Assembly: GCA_026936325.1 (NCBI GenBank)
Contig: JAPTHN010000004.1
Coordinates: 45,969,289 to 46,033,288, forward strand
DNA from: Platynereis dumerilii
Lineage: Eukaryota > Annelida > Polychaeta > Phyllodocida > Nereididae
DNA: 64,000 nucleotides
Direction: 5' to 3'
Positions 1-12,639 of this stretch are shown here, one piece after another (within the stretch, counting starts at the first letter, position 1; each line of letters begins with the position of its first letter). Position numbers and translations under genes: made by a program. The notes beneath the pieces are model-generated. The model ran no database searches. It was not told where the DNA came from and was given only the letters and a program-made list of their open reading frames with translations.

Positions 1-1135
1 AGAAACCCATACATCATAACAAACGGGATCACAATGGGAAAGCAATGATCATCAATAAACCATGGTGCGATAGATGGCAATAGATGGTGATATGATCACT
101 GCGATATATGGTGATATATTGTGGCTCGTGTTTATGTGGCAATCAATCACAAATCATCAGTCGCCATCTTATGGGAATTTTCATCCGAGACAATCTTCAC
201 TCTTCGCCTCCTTACTTTGCTTTCTGATATCTTGGCATGGAACCTGACCGATCAGTATCTATGTACACCTCCAACCATAAATATGGCATTACACTGATAT
301 TCGAGGAAAATCTTTATGAAAGAAGGGGTATACACATACAGTGTTGCTCAACTAGGCTATGAAATATAGACCCATATAATTTGCATGTTCTTATGGATCC
401 ATGTAATTTCCATGTTCTTATCATAAGAAATGCAATGAAAGGCAGAAAGATTCCAAAACGCAGTTCTACTGAAAGGCAAAATTGATGAATAGACATATCA
501 ATTAGTCAAGATTGATAGATTGATAAATAGACTGGTCCGTACAATGATAGATTGGCAAAAAAAGAGTGAAGAAAGAGAGGTACTGCTGGAATGCTAGATT
601 GATAGGTAGACCAATTGATTTGAAGCTTGATAGGAGAAACTGAAGTACACAAAAATAGAGTTGGTTTGAAGTAAAGATAGATAATCCATAGGAAGTGGGC
701 AGGAAGCAGCTAGACCTGCCTTGCAAATGGTCTAATATACCAGGCTTAGGCATGGGGCTTGCCGGGGGGCTGCCAATTTGAGCAAGGCAAGCAAGGCGGG
801 TGGTGGATGTTTCGATCGGATATAACATGAGATTGTTCTCGGTTACATGCTTCTGTTGCATGCAGTTGGGCCATCGAGGACAAGAATGTCAGCCAATGAC
901 CCTCCTCTAGATCCTGATCCTGATTCTGTTGTAACACAAGAGCTTCATTGGTACTCATTGGTGCTCATTGCCACTCAACCCAATATCAAGACAAGAAAGA
1001 AGAGTTGGCTTTTGAATTATGACAACATTATGCATCCCTACTCTCTTAAATTGATGTTCTGATTTCTCTGCTATTCATGTATTCTGTCGTTTGCGATACC
1101 ATTGCTTGCAGCAAATCAGCAATTACTGTTCAAAT
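1..1135 (+). repeat. Dispersed repeat module A, copy A1 (runs off window start)
   Basis: The stretch aligns by eye along its whole length with 7299-8609, and in inverted orientation with 11890-12470, 13310-13760 and 14330-14800. The best conserved core, about 640-870, carries cttgccggggggctgcc and ataccaggcttaggcatgg, followed by a conserved ttgcatgcagttgggcca. The outer edge of the module ends near gcaaatcagcaattact. Short open frames in the core are similar between copies only because the DNA is repeated; they are not conserved as protein. The element class is unknown and I see no transposase. Confidence 0.75.
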
Positions 1136-1915
1136 TTTGCAGTAAGGAGTTTCACTTAGAAGGTGACACTGTTTTCCTTCTTGACTGTGATATATTAATT
1201 AGGCCACAATATATTTTGAACAAATCTGTGATATTTATGAGATCACAATATTTCTGTTCTTAACTTGACTGCAATATATAAGGCCAAAATGTTTCTTAGC
1301 TAGATTGTTGCATAAGACTGCATTTCTTCTGTCCACTCACTCTATACTAAACTGGTAACAATATCATTGAAATTTAGTTTCATTCCAAAGAGTGGCCTTA
1401 CATTAGAGTTTGCCTTACCAGGTTGAGCACACTATACATCCACCTTCATTGTGTGCACAAGCACTAATGCACATGATTTATGTAGAGAGGTGTGCAAGGC
1501 TCTTGCGCAAGCTTTCAGCATCCGCCGTCAACAATAGAATTTAAAGAGCGTGGGCGAAGGTACTTTTTGCTATGTAAATTACCCAATGATGTGCTAACAC
1601 ACGCATTGATCAAACTTTATCGCTCTCTCTTCAGTTTAAGCGAAAATAGGATTTAGGATCAACAGGAGTTGGGGAAAGTGAACCCAGTACAGTTCTTCTT
1701 AATGTTATGACTGGATATTTTCACCACCACAGGTTTCCAGATCTGTCAGTTGAAGAGAAGCCATTTGTTATTGTGACAAGTCCACAATTTACTCCTTCGT
1801 GGATTATGAGACTATTTGTGGTTATTCATGATTTTTCTTGGCAGCAGTAAAAGTCATCCTATTTTGAAAAACTTCAGAGTGATGCTTTGTGATTTCTAAG
1901 CATGACATGAAATAA
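1136..1915 (+). repeat. Repeat module B, copy B1
   Basis: Matches 9617-10760 closely, for example gaaggtgacactgttttcct and ctttcagcatccgccgtcaa in both copies. The 3' third (about 1740-1915) matches 10560-10710. Copy B2 contains an extra 303-bp MITE, so B1 keeps the empty site. No coding potential is seen. Confidence 0.7.
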
Positions 1916-3672
1916 GGAAGAGAGTAAAAAAAAAATCAGAATCATCACATTGTCACGACTGATTCTCTCAGCTATAAAGTTGTATAGGATAAGCTAGCTA
2001 AAGCTCAGATCAGTGACATTTAGATAATCTGACAAAAGAAAACTTTCTTACTTTTTATCCAATTCTCAATAGTCCCGGAAGGATTTCAGTTAACATTTCG
2101 AGAAAAAGTGCAATTTTTTCTGGAAATAGTAATTCAGTCAAATTTTGTAGACTCAATGGTTTTTCAAGTTTTTTAAATTGTTCGGCTTTTCTAATTTATT
2201 CCCGGAGTGATTATATCAATGTATACTGTAGCACAAGATCTGCTCATATTGATTGTGTCTGTATTATTGCCATTCCCTCGTTTTACTGTTTTATGATTAT
2301 TTTATTATGGTGGTTTACTGTTTTATTGCAGTGTTTATGAACTCCTGTTTCATGAATGTATTATTGCTTTATTTGTTTTATTGTGTTAGCTCCCTGTGGG
2401 AATACCACACTGCTTGTTTCATTCCCTGGCAAGATATCAATGATTTTGTGTGATAGTTATCTCTGGTTCTCTTTTCTAAATAATGTGCTCTCTGTCTGTA
2501 TGTACCAATATCTTGATCTTAAGACTTCAGTATATATGTCAGAAGGAAGAGAAGTCAGTGGTATAATTTTGTATGCTTTAAAATTCCAAAATTCTCTCAG
2601 AGTTTATACGACATGAGATGTCAGTGGATATGGTGCCATGTTTGCAAGCCCATTTCAGATTCATGTAACCGTGAAGAGTATGATTCAATAAAAAAACAGC
2701 ATTTAGTTCACAGTCTCAAATGTATCTCCCTGAAAATTCAAATGTAAGAACAATTGCTAACAGAGATGAGAATGACACTGCCTTCAGCAGGTTTTGTATA
2801 AAAACATGCATGAAAAATTTCCCAATGCGCATTTTGACATATCAAAGGAAGCCAAATATGATATAAACATCATCAAAAAGAGAGAAGAAGTATCTAATGC
2901 AAAGCAATTTGGATTTCATTAAACACACTCTATGAACTGTAATTTCAAAGCTATGCAGGCAAACCTGAATGTGTTGGCCTCTGTGTGAATTTACCATATA
3001 TATCAAAGGCAAAGGTATCACTTAATAGGAGTATGATTATGTCGCATAACAAAATCGAAGACATGAAATTTCTTTGGGTTTTCCATTTGATATATACATG
3101 CATGCATATGCAAGCATACACACCTAATCATAACTGTGGCATACCTTTAGAAGAACATGGCAAAATGAATTTTGATTGTAAATTGGGAGTTCGCATCTGG
3201 CAAGATCCATTATAAAGGCCTTGTAATCTAACCGTATCCTTCTTTGAAAACAGGCACTTTGAATTTGAGTTTGCCACAAAATTGCCATATTCTTGTTCCA
3301 CCACATTGTATCTGTGGCTAACGACAGACCTTCATGTTCCGCTGCAGAATTTTCAAAGTTTTAAATATCTAAGCAAATGCAAACGTATACCCTATTGCTT
3401 ATTATAATCAAAAGTAAGAGTCACTTCAGCTACCCATGCAGCATATGTCTGCCATGCAAGTGAGACAAGAATCCCAATTCCACTTTTGGAACATTGAATG
3501 AAAATTCAGAAGAAATTGTTTGGAATACAAATAATGTGTTTAATCAATGTGACATCATATATGTATGTATACAAACTATAGTTCTGTAGTACATCCCAAT
3601 AAATATCTGAATAACAAACGATAACAAGAAGCTATTCTGTCATTTCATCATGAAATTAATATCCATCGGAGC
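1916..3672. other. Gene-free, AT-rich DNA
   Basis: No open frame here has coding character, and I recognise no repeat family, RNA gene or exon on either strand. Confidence 0.55.
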
Positions 3673-3674
3673 TA

Positions 3675-4736
3675 CACTGTAAACTCAGCTGCTGGCAGTT
3701 AGCGTTAAGGGTTGTTTTTCAATCAGAATACGCTCTGGAAAGTCACACGATATCCCAAATACCAGAAATACCATGCGTATCTGTGGAAAAAACGTTACAC
3801 AGAAAGATTAAACATACTGAGACGGACCAACAAAAAATTATTCAAATCGGTTGTTAACTACCCGAAAAAAATGTATTTGTGCCATTTTGACCAAAATTGA
3901 CTGTCTCATTTGCAAATTAGGCAAATATCGCTTCAGATTTTTCAGTCCTGACCTAACAGTAAGTTTTAACCAATGCGAAAATGCTTTCAACATGGTCCCA
4001 AGAGTTCAACATTAGAATTACATACAAAAATTATGATTAGTCTCTTCAGAATCCTGCACTGAACACATGTAGGTCAATTCCGTCAAATATTGTCCTCTCC
4101 AAGATAGGGTCAGCAGAACAGCAATAACATTAAATTAAGAGGATTTTTATTTTATAGAAATACTCCTTCAATAGATTAGACAAAGTTTTGGTAAGTGTTT
4201 CACTTCAGTTGTATGAACTGCACAATGCTCGTAGCGGAAAAGACCAAAAACAGCTTCCTCATGTAAACTGTCCTCTCCATCCTATCCGAAAATATATTTT
4301 TTCCTTGACACGCACAAAAGTTCTTGGACAAAAATGAGCAAGTAAGATGATTTTTCATTGTCAGTCATATATCTATCCACTCAGCACAAGCCTACACAAC
4401 TGGGTGTTCTATACATCCAGTAATAGAGGGATGAGCAGAATATTGACTTCAGTCAAATTATCAAAAAGTCAAATTAAAAAAATCAGAATACTTGTAGCCC
4501 TAAAATTTTCAGAAATCCATGGCACGGTATATAGCAACAGAAAAAAGTCAATTTGGCCAGAAAAAAAAGACCTTTATTTTTTACCCCATTGAGACAAAAC
4601 TATGTACCCCAATTGAAAAACAACCCTTAAAACAACAGTACATGTCGTAAAAACAATGGTTTTCTGCTGTAAAATGGCACTTTTATGTATTCATTACAGT
4701 AGCTGCCATTTAAGAAACGCAGCAGGTTTTACAGTG
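3675..4736. mobile_element. Short TIR element (CACTGTAAA ends), split by a nested MITE
   Basis: The ends read TA-CACTGTAAACTCAGCTGC and GCAGCAGGTTTTACAGTG-TA, inverted repeats flanked by TA. Without the nested insertion at 3709-4626 the element would be only about 140 bp, typical of a MITE with TA target duplication (Tc1/mariner-like). The acactgtaaaa start recurs at 22204 and 39597. The inner sequences of those copies differ from this one, so they may be a separate family with similar tips. Confidence 0.6.
3709..4626. mobile_element. TTAA-flanked MITE (piggyBac-type target), nested
   Basis: The ends are TTAA-GGGTTGTTTTTCAAT and ATTGAAAAACAACCC-TTAA, a perfect 15-bp inverted repeat bordered by TTAA on both sides. 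The interior (918 bp) has no transposase frame. It sits inside the CACTGTAAA element and so is younger than it. Assignment to a piggyBac-like source rests only on the TTAA target. Confidence 0.75.
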
Positions 4737-4738
4737 TA

Positions 4739-5860
4739 TGCTAAACCTTTTGCTTGTGAAAAGGCCTATTACATTGTTCCATTCACGTTAATCTTGATTC
4801 TTGAATGCAGTAAATCTGTATCTGAGTAACATCGAATTAACACCATTTGCCATTATATAGATAAGGCCTCTATTGACAAATGAAATGCCTCCATTCCTTA
4901 GTAGTGATCTCAGAAGGAGGCAGAGTATGCGACGACAGTTAAGAATTGATTCGCTAGCCCGGAATTTCAATACGGCACACCTGTTGTTTCTCAAGGAATT
5001 TTGTACCTCTTTTTTCCGTACCATCACATCTTAAGATAGGAGAATAAAGGAACTTGCACATCAAAGGAGAATTTGAAACACATTATTAAGCCATAAGGAA
5101 CTGCGGTTGTTAGATTGCGGTATGTGGAGAACCTAAATGAAAAACTCTTAAGGAAACGAAACATTTTGATACGCAATTATCCAAGAGATATTTGAATGGT
5201 TAGAGCTCAAGCAACTTGAAATGGACTCTTCATTAAAATTAACATACATGAGAACTGGGAAATGCCTTTCTCAAGGGAAAATCCATGGTCTCCCTGAAAA
5301 ATATTATTTTATGGTATATTTTTAACGAATATTCAAGAAAGAATGTATTCAATACAGAGCATATTGTAAAGGCAGAGATTTGATTAGTGACTGTAGTCAC
5401 AATACGCCTGTGGCAGCTGTTCTGTAGCAGCTGACAGCCTTGCAAATTCCAAGCCAGGGTTTATTTAATAAGGTACATACAAGTCAGATGGTGGCTAGTT
5501 TCAGTGTCCCCTTGGTCCAGTCATATGTGCGGTCCAGCCCTGTATGGACCACAAAAAGGCAATGGAATGGACCACCAACACAGCTTTAATTTTAAAAAAA
5601 CTGGTTGAATGAAAGTTGAATGCAGTCTAGACCAGAGTTTTTTCAAGTCATATAAGCATCACAGGAATCTTTTCACAGAACAAAATTGTGGCATCAACTT
5701 GCTTTAAACCCTTGTTGAAGAATATCATAGCTTTGGTACTGTACATGAACCACACCAGAAACTATCAAGAGACAAAATTGGACCACCTCAGCCTTGTCCC
5801 TACCTGGGCCAGAATACCAGACCACAACATAAAAGGCAGACGGATCAACTTCTTCAGGAC
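4739..5860. other. Gene-free stretch
   Basis: No coding exon, RNA gene or clear repeat recognised on either strand. Confidence 0.5.
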
Positions 5861-5869
5861 TAAATGCTG

Positions 5870-5997
5870 GCCAAAAAAGATTGTGCACTTGAAGTGCATG
5901 CTGCAACATAGCCCAGGTGACCCGGCAAGAGCTGAATTCGAACCCCGGACCCAGTGATTGCCAGTCCAGCAAGGTACCACAAGACCAACCGTCCCCA
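5870..5997 (-). mobile_element. tRNA-derived SINE fragment
   Basis: On the minus strand the tRNA-like head contains an A-box-like gttggtcttgtggta and a B box ggggttcgaattc, then gctcttgccgggtcacc. This head matches the SINE at 42311-42523 (ttggtctagtggta ... gggttcgaatcc ... cttgccgggtcacc). The tail diverges quickly and I found no clear target duplication, so it is a worn or truncated copy. Confidence 0.7.
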
Positions 5998-5999
5998 TA

Positions 6000-7298
6000 T
6001 GTCATGAGCAGCAACAATAGTGATTCCGTACATTTTGGTAGAGGATGGCGTTTTCTACAATAATGCCATCTAGAATGCTGTCTAGAACATGGTGGCAGAA
6101 CACTTCAACCTTCAAGTCAGTCACTCCTCATTTGTTTTTATAGAGTTACGGATAAATCTTTTATCCAAATTGCTGATATTAGATTTTTGTCAAGGGCCTG
6201 GGACTCAGCGTCGCTTAGTCAAGGGCCCATTCTGACCCATTTAAATATGTTTTTTCACAGCCCAGAGGACAATTTGGTATGCAACACAAGGTTATAAACA
6301 TGTACATTTTGTAGGTAGATATTCAGCTTTTAAGGGATGGTGAGGTTTAAATGTCATTTTCAGACATTTTTGTGCAATAATAATAAATAGGAAATGATAA
6401 ACAATATGAAAGTCATACAATATGACAAGCACATTGGAAAACACATCAATTGGAAACTGCTGAATGAGCATTAAACATCAAATGTCCTTGTGGTTCCAAT
6501 TTATGAAACAGCTCAGCTCCCTCCCTCATAAGGTTACAGCTTTTAGCCTAATGCTTTTTGTAATTGTGAAATCGATACTCCTACATCATAGATGTGTCCA
6601 TGTATTATATGTACCACCAATCTACCGTGACTCTAAATATGTCATATTGTTACATAAGGGCTTCTGTATTTTACTATTCCCTTCAAGAAATACATTGAAG
6701 CAGTTGGCATATCGGTGGTTTCTGGAATCAAATATTTCTGTAATACTTTTAATCTGGTATTACTTTCTTTACCTAAATATTTGAATTCAAAATATTCTTT
6801 GGGTCTGAGCATTGTAAAACATTCAATTTCTCAACAAAATTTAGGTCATCAAGAGTGTTACCGAAAATATGTTGCTGTTCGTTACGTTGGTCATGTATAA
6901 GAAAATGACAAAATTTATGTTAGTGAATGATATGTTTCTTTGCGGAAATGTTCAAGTGTCTTGCCCGAAAAATAAGATCACTCATGGCCTCTTAACTGCC
7001 ATTCCATCAACCATTGCTCCTTATCAATATAATCAATATATTTGCCTTAGTAAAGTAGATCTGCCACATTGTTTTTCTCTATATTAAATTGTGTTTTCCT
7101 CATGATCAGTCACTCCTTGAAAGAAATTAGGTTTCAATTTATAATTTTATATTAGAAAGGAGTATTGGATTTTCTGGTCTCATGTGTTTCTGATAGTCTG
7201 ACACACCCATAAACTGATCCTAATGAATCTGGAAAATGGCTTTATATTCCACACATTCCCAAATCTAGATTATAAATAAATGGAGCGTTATGTTTCAG
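6000..7298. other. Gene-free AT-rich stretch
   Basis: No exon, RNA gene or repeat that I can support. It separates the two copies of the A-B module pair. Confidence 0.5.
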
Positions 7299-8609
7299 AA
7301 ACCCATACATCATAACAAACTGGGATAACAATGGAGAAGCAGTGATCATCAATAAACCATGGTGCGATAGATGGCGATAGATGGAGATATGATCACTGCG
7401 ATATATGGTGATAGATTGAGGCTAGTGTTTATGTGGCAATGAATCACAAATCATCAGTCGCCATCTTAAGGGAATTTCATCCAAGACAATCGCTCTTCGC
7501 CTCCTTACTTTGCTTTCTGATATCTTGGCATGGAACCTGACAGATCAGTTCTATGTGCACTCTCAGCCATAAACATTGCATTACACTGGATTTCAAGGAA
7601 CATATTTATGTAAGAAAGGATATGCTCAGAGTGCTGCTGAACTAGACTATGAAACATAAACCCACAAAATTTACATAACCCCATCATAAGAATGCATGTT
7701 ATGACAGAAAGATTCTAAAAGGCATTTCCACTGAAAGAAAAAAATTATGAATACAGATAGTCAAGATTGATAGATTAATAAATAGACTGGTCAGTAAAAT
7801 GCTAGATTGGCTAAAACAGACCGAAAGATTGTGGTACCGTTAGAATGCTAGATTGATTGGTAGACCAAATGATTTGAAGCTTGATAGGAAACACTGAAGC
7901 ATAGGCGTATCGGAGGGGGGGCAGGGGGGGCGGTCGCCCCCCAAAAGTTTGGGAAACAGTAAGATTCGGGCAAAAAGGCTAAAAAATTAGGGCAGAGGAT
8001 CAAATAAACACCACTAGAAATTAATGATTTCCACGCAATCAAATTGAAATCCAGATCTTGAAATTCGGGCAAATGTCGCTCGCCCCTCCCCCCAAAAAAT
8101 TGCGCGCACTGTACGCCTATGCACTGAAGTACTCAAAAATAGAGTTAGTTTGAAGTAAAGATAGATAATCCATAGGAAGTGGGCATGGAGCAGTTAGACC
8201 TGCCTTGCAAATGGTCTAATATACCAGGCTTAGGCATGGGGCTTGCCGGGGGGCTGCCAATTTGAGCAAGGCAAGCAAGGCGGGTGGTGGATGTGTCGAT
8301 CGGAAATAATATGAGATTGTTCTCAGTTACATGCTTCTGTTGCATGCAGTTGGGCCATAGAGGACAAGAATGTGAGCCAATGACCCTATTCTACCTCTTA
8401 ATTCCCTTGTAACACAGAATCCCATTGGTTCTCATAGGTCATCATTGCTACTCAGCCCAATATCAAGACAAGAGAAAAGAACTGATTTTTAGATTATGAC
8501 ATCGTTTTGCACCCCCACTTCGCACTCAAGATCAATGTTCCCATTTCCTTGGATTTATTCTGTTCTTTTTCATACCATTGCTTGCAGCAAATCAGCAATT
8601 ACTGGTCAA
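7299..8609 (+). repeat. Repeat module A, copy A2
   Basis: Starts with agaaacccatacatcataac exactly like window position 1 and follows A1 through to gcaaatcagcaattact. It carries a 222-bp hAT-like MITE at 7900-8121 that A1 lacks. From about 7680 on it is also the outer part of the left arm of the long inverted repeat ending near 12470. Confidence 0.8.
7900..8121. mobile_element. hAT-like MITE with 8-bp target duplication
   Basis: Ends are CATAGGCGTA and TACGCCTATG, flanked on both sides by the same 8 bases, cactgaag (7892-7899 and 8122-8129). The paralogous site in A1 (near 645-660, aaactgaagtac) has one copy and no insert, which confirms the borders. The interior is G-rich near the left end and C-rich near the right end, with no open frame. 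An 8-bp duplication is typical of hAT elements. Confidence 0.85.
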
Positions 8610-9616
8610 ATTTGCCATCTCTTTTACCACCATGACTGGTTTTCATGGGATTGAATGCTTTGTTTGTTTTGTATTTACCTGTTGAAGTAATTTCCGATGG
8701 ATAACATACCAGATTCAAAGTACATTTGACATGGAGTAAATTGTACTCGTCAATACAATTGCTGATTCGGTGACCTTACAACAGTCATTTTTTAATTGCT
8801 GTCTATCACCATATTAGTTTCGGTTCTAAAAAAAATGCTAGCCACTCAATTAATATAAATATGACATATCAAAATAGATCAGTAATTCATGATAAGCCTG
8901 TTTATCCTATCGTAGGATTTCATCATTGTCCTGCAATAAATATCAGCCAGTAAGTCATAACTCTTACCAAATACCATCAAAACATGATGACGATTTTTTC
9001 AAAGAAATTTACAGTGCTTTTTGTCCGTACGCCTTGGCTACTAAAGCTGCTAAAAATGAAGTAATCTTCACAGTCTGCTACCACTGACCTACAGTCTGAG
9101 ACCTTAGTAGTAATTTCAGATGCACCCTGCAGAGCCATGAAGATGTAATTTTAGCTTCTCAAGAACGACCTTAGCCCTCCTGCTGAGAGTAGTACCTGGA
9201 AGGCATATGCAGCGTGGAATTTCATTCTGTAAGGAAGTTCACTTCGAAGGTGGGGTTAATGGAGTGGAGTGTAAAATAAAAGAGAAATAGAGGAAAGAGA
9301 GAATACAAGAAGCAAAAAAGGAGTGAAAAGAGAGTGAGATTGAAAAGATCCAAGGACAGACAGACGGACACAAAGAGAATAATATAGAATCAATATGGCA
9401 TCTTACCCAACTGTCATTTCTTGTTTGCCCGATAAAGGGAAAACTTTGACTCGTCAAAGCGAGCTTTTAAAGTATTCATGCCATTTGACATCAAAATATT
9501 GAGTATATTTTAGCTTCATGCTTAAAAAGTGAAATAGTTCATTGCTAGTCACTCTTTCCATTCAATGAAATTTCATGCCTGTTTTAAAAATTGTGTTATG
9601 ACTTAATTGCATCCAA
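8610..9616 (+). repeat. Repeat module X, left copy
   Basis: About 1 kb that pairs with 10765-11889. In copy A1-B1 the A and B modules are joined directly, so X is either an insertion in this copy or was lost from the other. The centre contains a purine-rich strand (9250-9390) whose open frame is a by-product of simple sequence. Confidence 0.7.
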
Positions 9617-10764
9617 TATCAGTAAAGAGTTTCGCATATAGAAGGTGACACTGTTTTCCTTCTTGACTGTGATTATATTAATTAAACAACAATATATTTT
9701 TAACAAGTCTGTGATATATGATATCACAATATTAATTTTCTGTTCTTAACTTGACTGCAATATATGAGGCCAAAATGTTTCTTAGCAAGATTGTTGTATA
9801 AGACTGCATTTCTTCTGTCCAATCACTCTATTCTAAACTGGTAACAATATCATTGAAATTTAGTTTCATTCCAAAGTGGTCTTCCATAAGAGGATGCCTT
9901 ACTAGGTTGAGTACAACATATATATCCACTTCCATTGTGCACACAAGCACTAATGCACATGATTTATGTAGAGAGGTGTGCAAGGCTCTTTCGCAAGCTT
10001 TCAGCATCCGCCGTCAACAATAGAATTTAAAGAGCGTGGGCGAAGTAGGATTTAGGATCAACAGGAGTTGGGGAAAGTTTGAAAGGGTGTCATGTGACCT
10101 CATCCAGAAATCTATTGTATTGCAGTACAGAGTCTATGAATAATAATGAAGGTTGGCGAAATAATATTGGAGTCAAAGTGAACGGGGTACAGTTCTTCAT
10201 GTCCTCATGGTATAGCTGGATATTTTCACAACTTCAGACTTCCAGATGAGGTACACTCTTAAAGCAAAAGGTTATTGATGGCATATACAAAGAACCCACA
10301 GCCGAAAAATTATGTTAAGGCTTCGACTGAATTGAAAAGGTTCAATACTGGTGGGAAGGCCCTATGATGGAGCTCTATGCCCCCAACTTGAAAAAAAGGG
10401 GTTTCATTGTGGGAGTTCAGTGCAGCTGGATTATCTGTGTTTTTGTTTGCAGTTGGAACCTTTTTAAAAGTTGAATAATGAAACTGTTTAGGGTTCCTTA
10501 TCTACCAGCTTATAAAAGCCTTAAAGGTTCCATATAAAACCTTTTTGTTAAGAGTGTAGTTGAAGCTTTTTATCATTGTGACAAGTCCACAATTTACTCC
10601 TTTGTGAGACTATTGTGATATTCATGATTATTCTTTGCAGCAGTAAAAATTATCCTATTTTGAAAAACTTCATAATGATGTTTTGTTATTTTTGAAAATG
10701 ACATGAAAATATCCAGAGAGCAAAAAATATTCATACAAACATTCTTTTGGTGGGGGCGTTGGGA
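9617..10764 (+). repeat. Repeat module B, copy B2 (loop of the inverted repeat)
   Basis: Follows B1 (1136-1915) closely, for example gaaggtgacactgttttcct and ctttcagcatccgccgtcaa. It differs by a MITE at 10254-10556 and by about 110 bp near 10080-10190 not seen in B1. It is the spacer between the two X copies. Confidence 0.7.
10254..10556. mobile_element. TA-flanked MITE, family shared with 59352-59675
   Basis: Ends read TA-CACTCTTAAAGC and TTGTTAAGAGTG-TA. B1 lacks it: its sequence passes from ccagatctgtcag directly into ttgaag. The interior matches the element at 59352-59675, for example gtgggagttcagtgcagctg and gcagttggaacctttttaaa. No open frame. A Tc1/mariner-like origin is inferred from the TA target. 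Confidence 0.85.
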
Positions 10765-11889
10765 AATTAGATGCAATTCAATTAGTCAAAACACAATTAA
10801 AAAAACAAAAAAAACACAAAATTCCAATTAATAGAAGAAATGACAGGCAATCAACTATTCCACTTTTTAAGCAAGAAGTTCATATATGGTCAATATTTTG
10901 ACATCAAACTGCATGAATACTTTGAAAGCTCGCTTTGACAAGTCAAAGTTTTCTCTTTATCGAGCAAACAAGAAATGACTATTGGGTGGGATGCCATATT
11001 GATTCTATATCCATCTCTTTGTGTCCGTCCGTCTGTCCTTGGATCTTTTCAATCTCACTCTCTTTTTACTCCTTTTTTGCTTCTTGTATTCTCTCTTTCC
11101 TCTTTTTCTCTTTTATTTTACACTCCACTCCATTAACCCCACCTTCGAAGTGAACTTCCTTACAGAATGAAATTCCACGCCACATATGCCTTGCAGATAC
11201 CACTCTCAGTAGGAGGGCAAAGGTCGTTCTTGAGAAGCTAAAATTACATCTTCATAGGCCTGCAGGGTGCATCTGAAATTACTACTAAGGTCTCACACTG
11301 TAGGTCAGTGGTAGCAGACTGTGAAGATTACTCCATTTTCAGTAGCACTAGCAGCCAAGTCGAATACACAAAAAACAACGTAAATTTCTTTGAAAAAATC
11401 GACATCATGTTTTGACAGTATTTCATAAAGAGTCATGAATTACTGGCTAATAATTATAGCTTGACCATTTTCAAATGTTAAGCAGGATAAACAGGTTGAT
11501 AATGAATTCCCGATCTATTTTGATAGGTCACATTATATTGATTGAGTGCTTAGACATTTTCGTAGAACCAAAACCAATGAACTGATATAAAGCAATTACA
11601 AAATGACTGTTGTAAGGTCACTGAATCAGCGATAGCATGACTTGGTACAATTTGTGTTATGTTAAATGAAAAATTGTACATTGAATCTGTAATGTTTTCC
11701 ATACTATATTACTTCAATGGATTAATCTAAAACAAACAAAGCACAGGCCAAGGCCTACATAGAGTTACATCTTTGTTTGTCTCTGAAAAATTTGTCAGAG
11801 ACAAATAAGACTAGATTTCAGGCTTTGGCATGTGAACAAAGCATGCAGTACCACAAAAAGCAGATATGGTGGTAGAAAAGAAAGATGGC
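10765..11889 (-). repeat. Repeat module X, inverted right copy
   Basis: Reverse-complement counterpart of 8610-9616, with the shared ccattaaccccaccttcgaa segment as a clear anchor. The pyrimidine-rich strand gives an apparent 72-residue frame that mirrors one in the left copy; this is repeat sequence, not a gene. Confidence 0.7.
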
Positions 11890-12470
11890 AAATTTGACCA
11901 GTAATTGCTGATTTGCTGCAAGCCATGGTATGACAAGTGGTCAGAATAAATCACAGGGAACTGGGATCATCGATCTCGAGTGCAAAGTTGGGATGCATAA
12001 TGAAGACATTATCTGAAATACTTGTCTTGATATTGCTAACTCCTCTATGGTCCAACTGCAGCAATACAAGCATGTGACTGAGAACTATCTCATATTATTT
12101 CCGATCAACACATCTACCACCCGCCTTGCTCGCCTTGTTTAAATTGGCAGCCCCTGGCAAGCTCCTAGCTTATGCCTGGTATATTAGACCATTTGCATGG
12201 CAGGTCTAGCTGCTTCCTGCCCACTTCCTATAGATGGATTATCTATCTTTACTTCAAACCCAACCTTTTTTGGTGTCTTCCCACAAGCTCAAGGGCAATG
12301 GGTTAACTTATCAATCTGGCAAGACTTCAATCTTTCACCAGTGTGCTGCGTTTGCAAATCTATCATTGTACTGACCAGTCTACATTTTGACCAATCTATA
12401 TGTCTATTCATTATTCTTTTCTTTAGTGGAACTTGCTTTTAAAATCTTGTTGTCATTACACACATTTCGT
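11890..12470 (-). repeat. Repeat module A, inverted copy A3
   Basis: Inverted copy of the module A core: cagtaattgctgatttgctg at the start, then the conserved accacccgccttgct and the ggcaggtctagctgcttcct block near 12200, continuing to about 12470 in register with 7680-7840. Confidence 0.75.
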
Positions 12471-12639
12471 ATGATAAGATCATATAAAATATGGATATCC
12501 AATGCATTTTAGGGGACTGTGCGTAAGGAAAACCTCAAGAGCTTGAAAGGCTTCTTTCAAAAATACAATGCAAGCCAGCATATACCAAACCTTACAACTG
12601 ATGTACAAAATGTAAGTTTCAACTTTGTTTTTGTTATGA

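Larger units (their letters stand above)
7680..12470. repeat. Long inverted repeat (A-X / X'-A') around module B
   Basis: The left arm, about 7680-9616, is matched in inverted order by about 10765-12470; the spacer of ~1.15 kb holds module B. Anchors include cttcgaaggtggggttaatg (9245) against its complement near 11147, the module A core (8150-8340 against 12070-12265) and outer flanks (7700-7830 against 12340-12470). The left arm alone carries a 222-bp MITE. The arms are diverged but alignable throughout. It could be a foldback-type transposon or an inverted segmental duplication. Confidence 0.75.

Noticed and set aside
502-861. 119-residue minus-strand frame, similar to the one at 8145-8345
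   Set aside because: The similarity is due to the repeated module A DNA. Other copies are inverted and broken, and no domain or codon pattern supports a protein.
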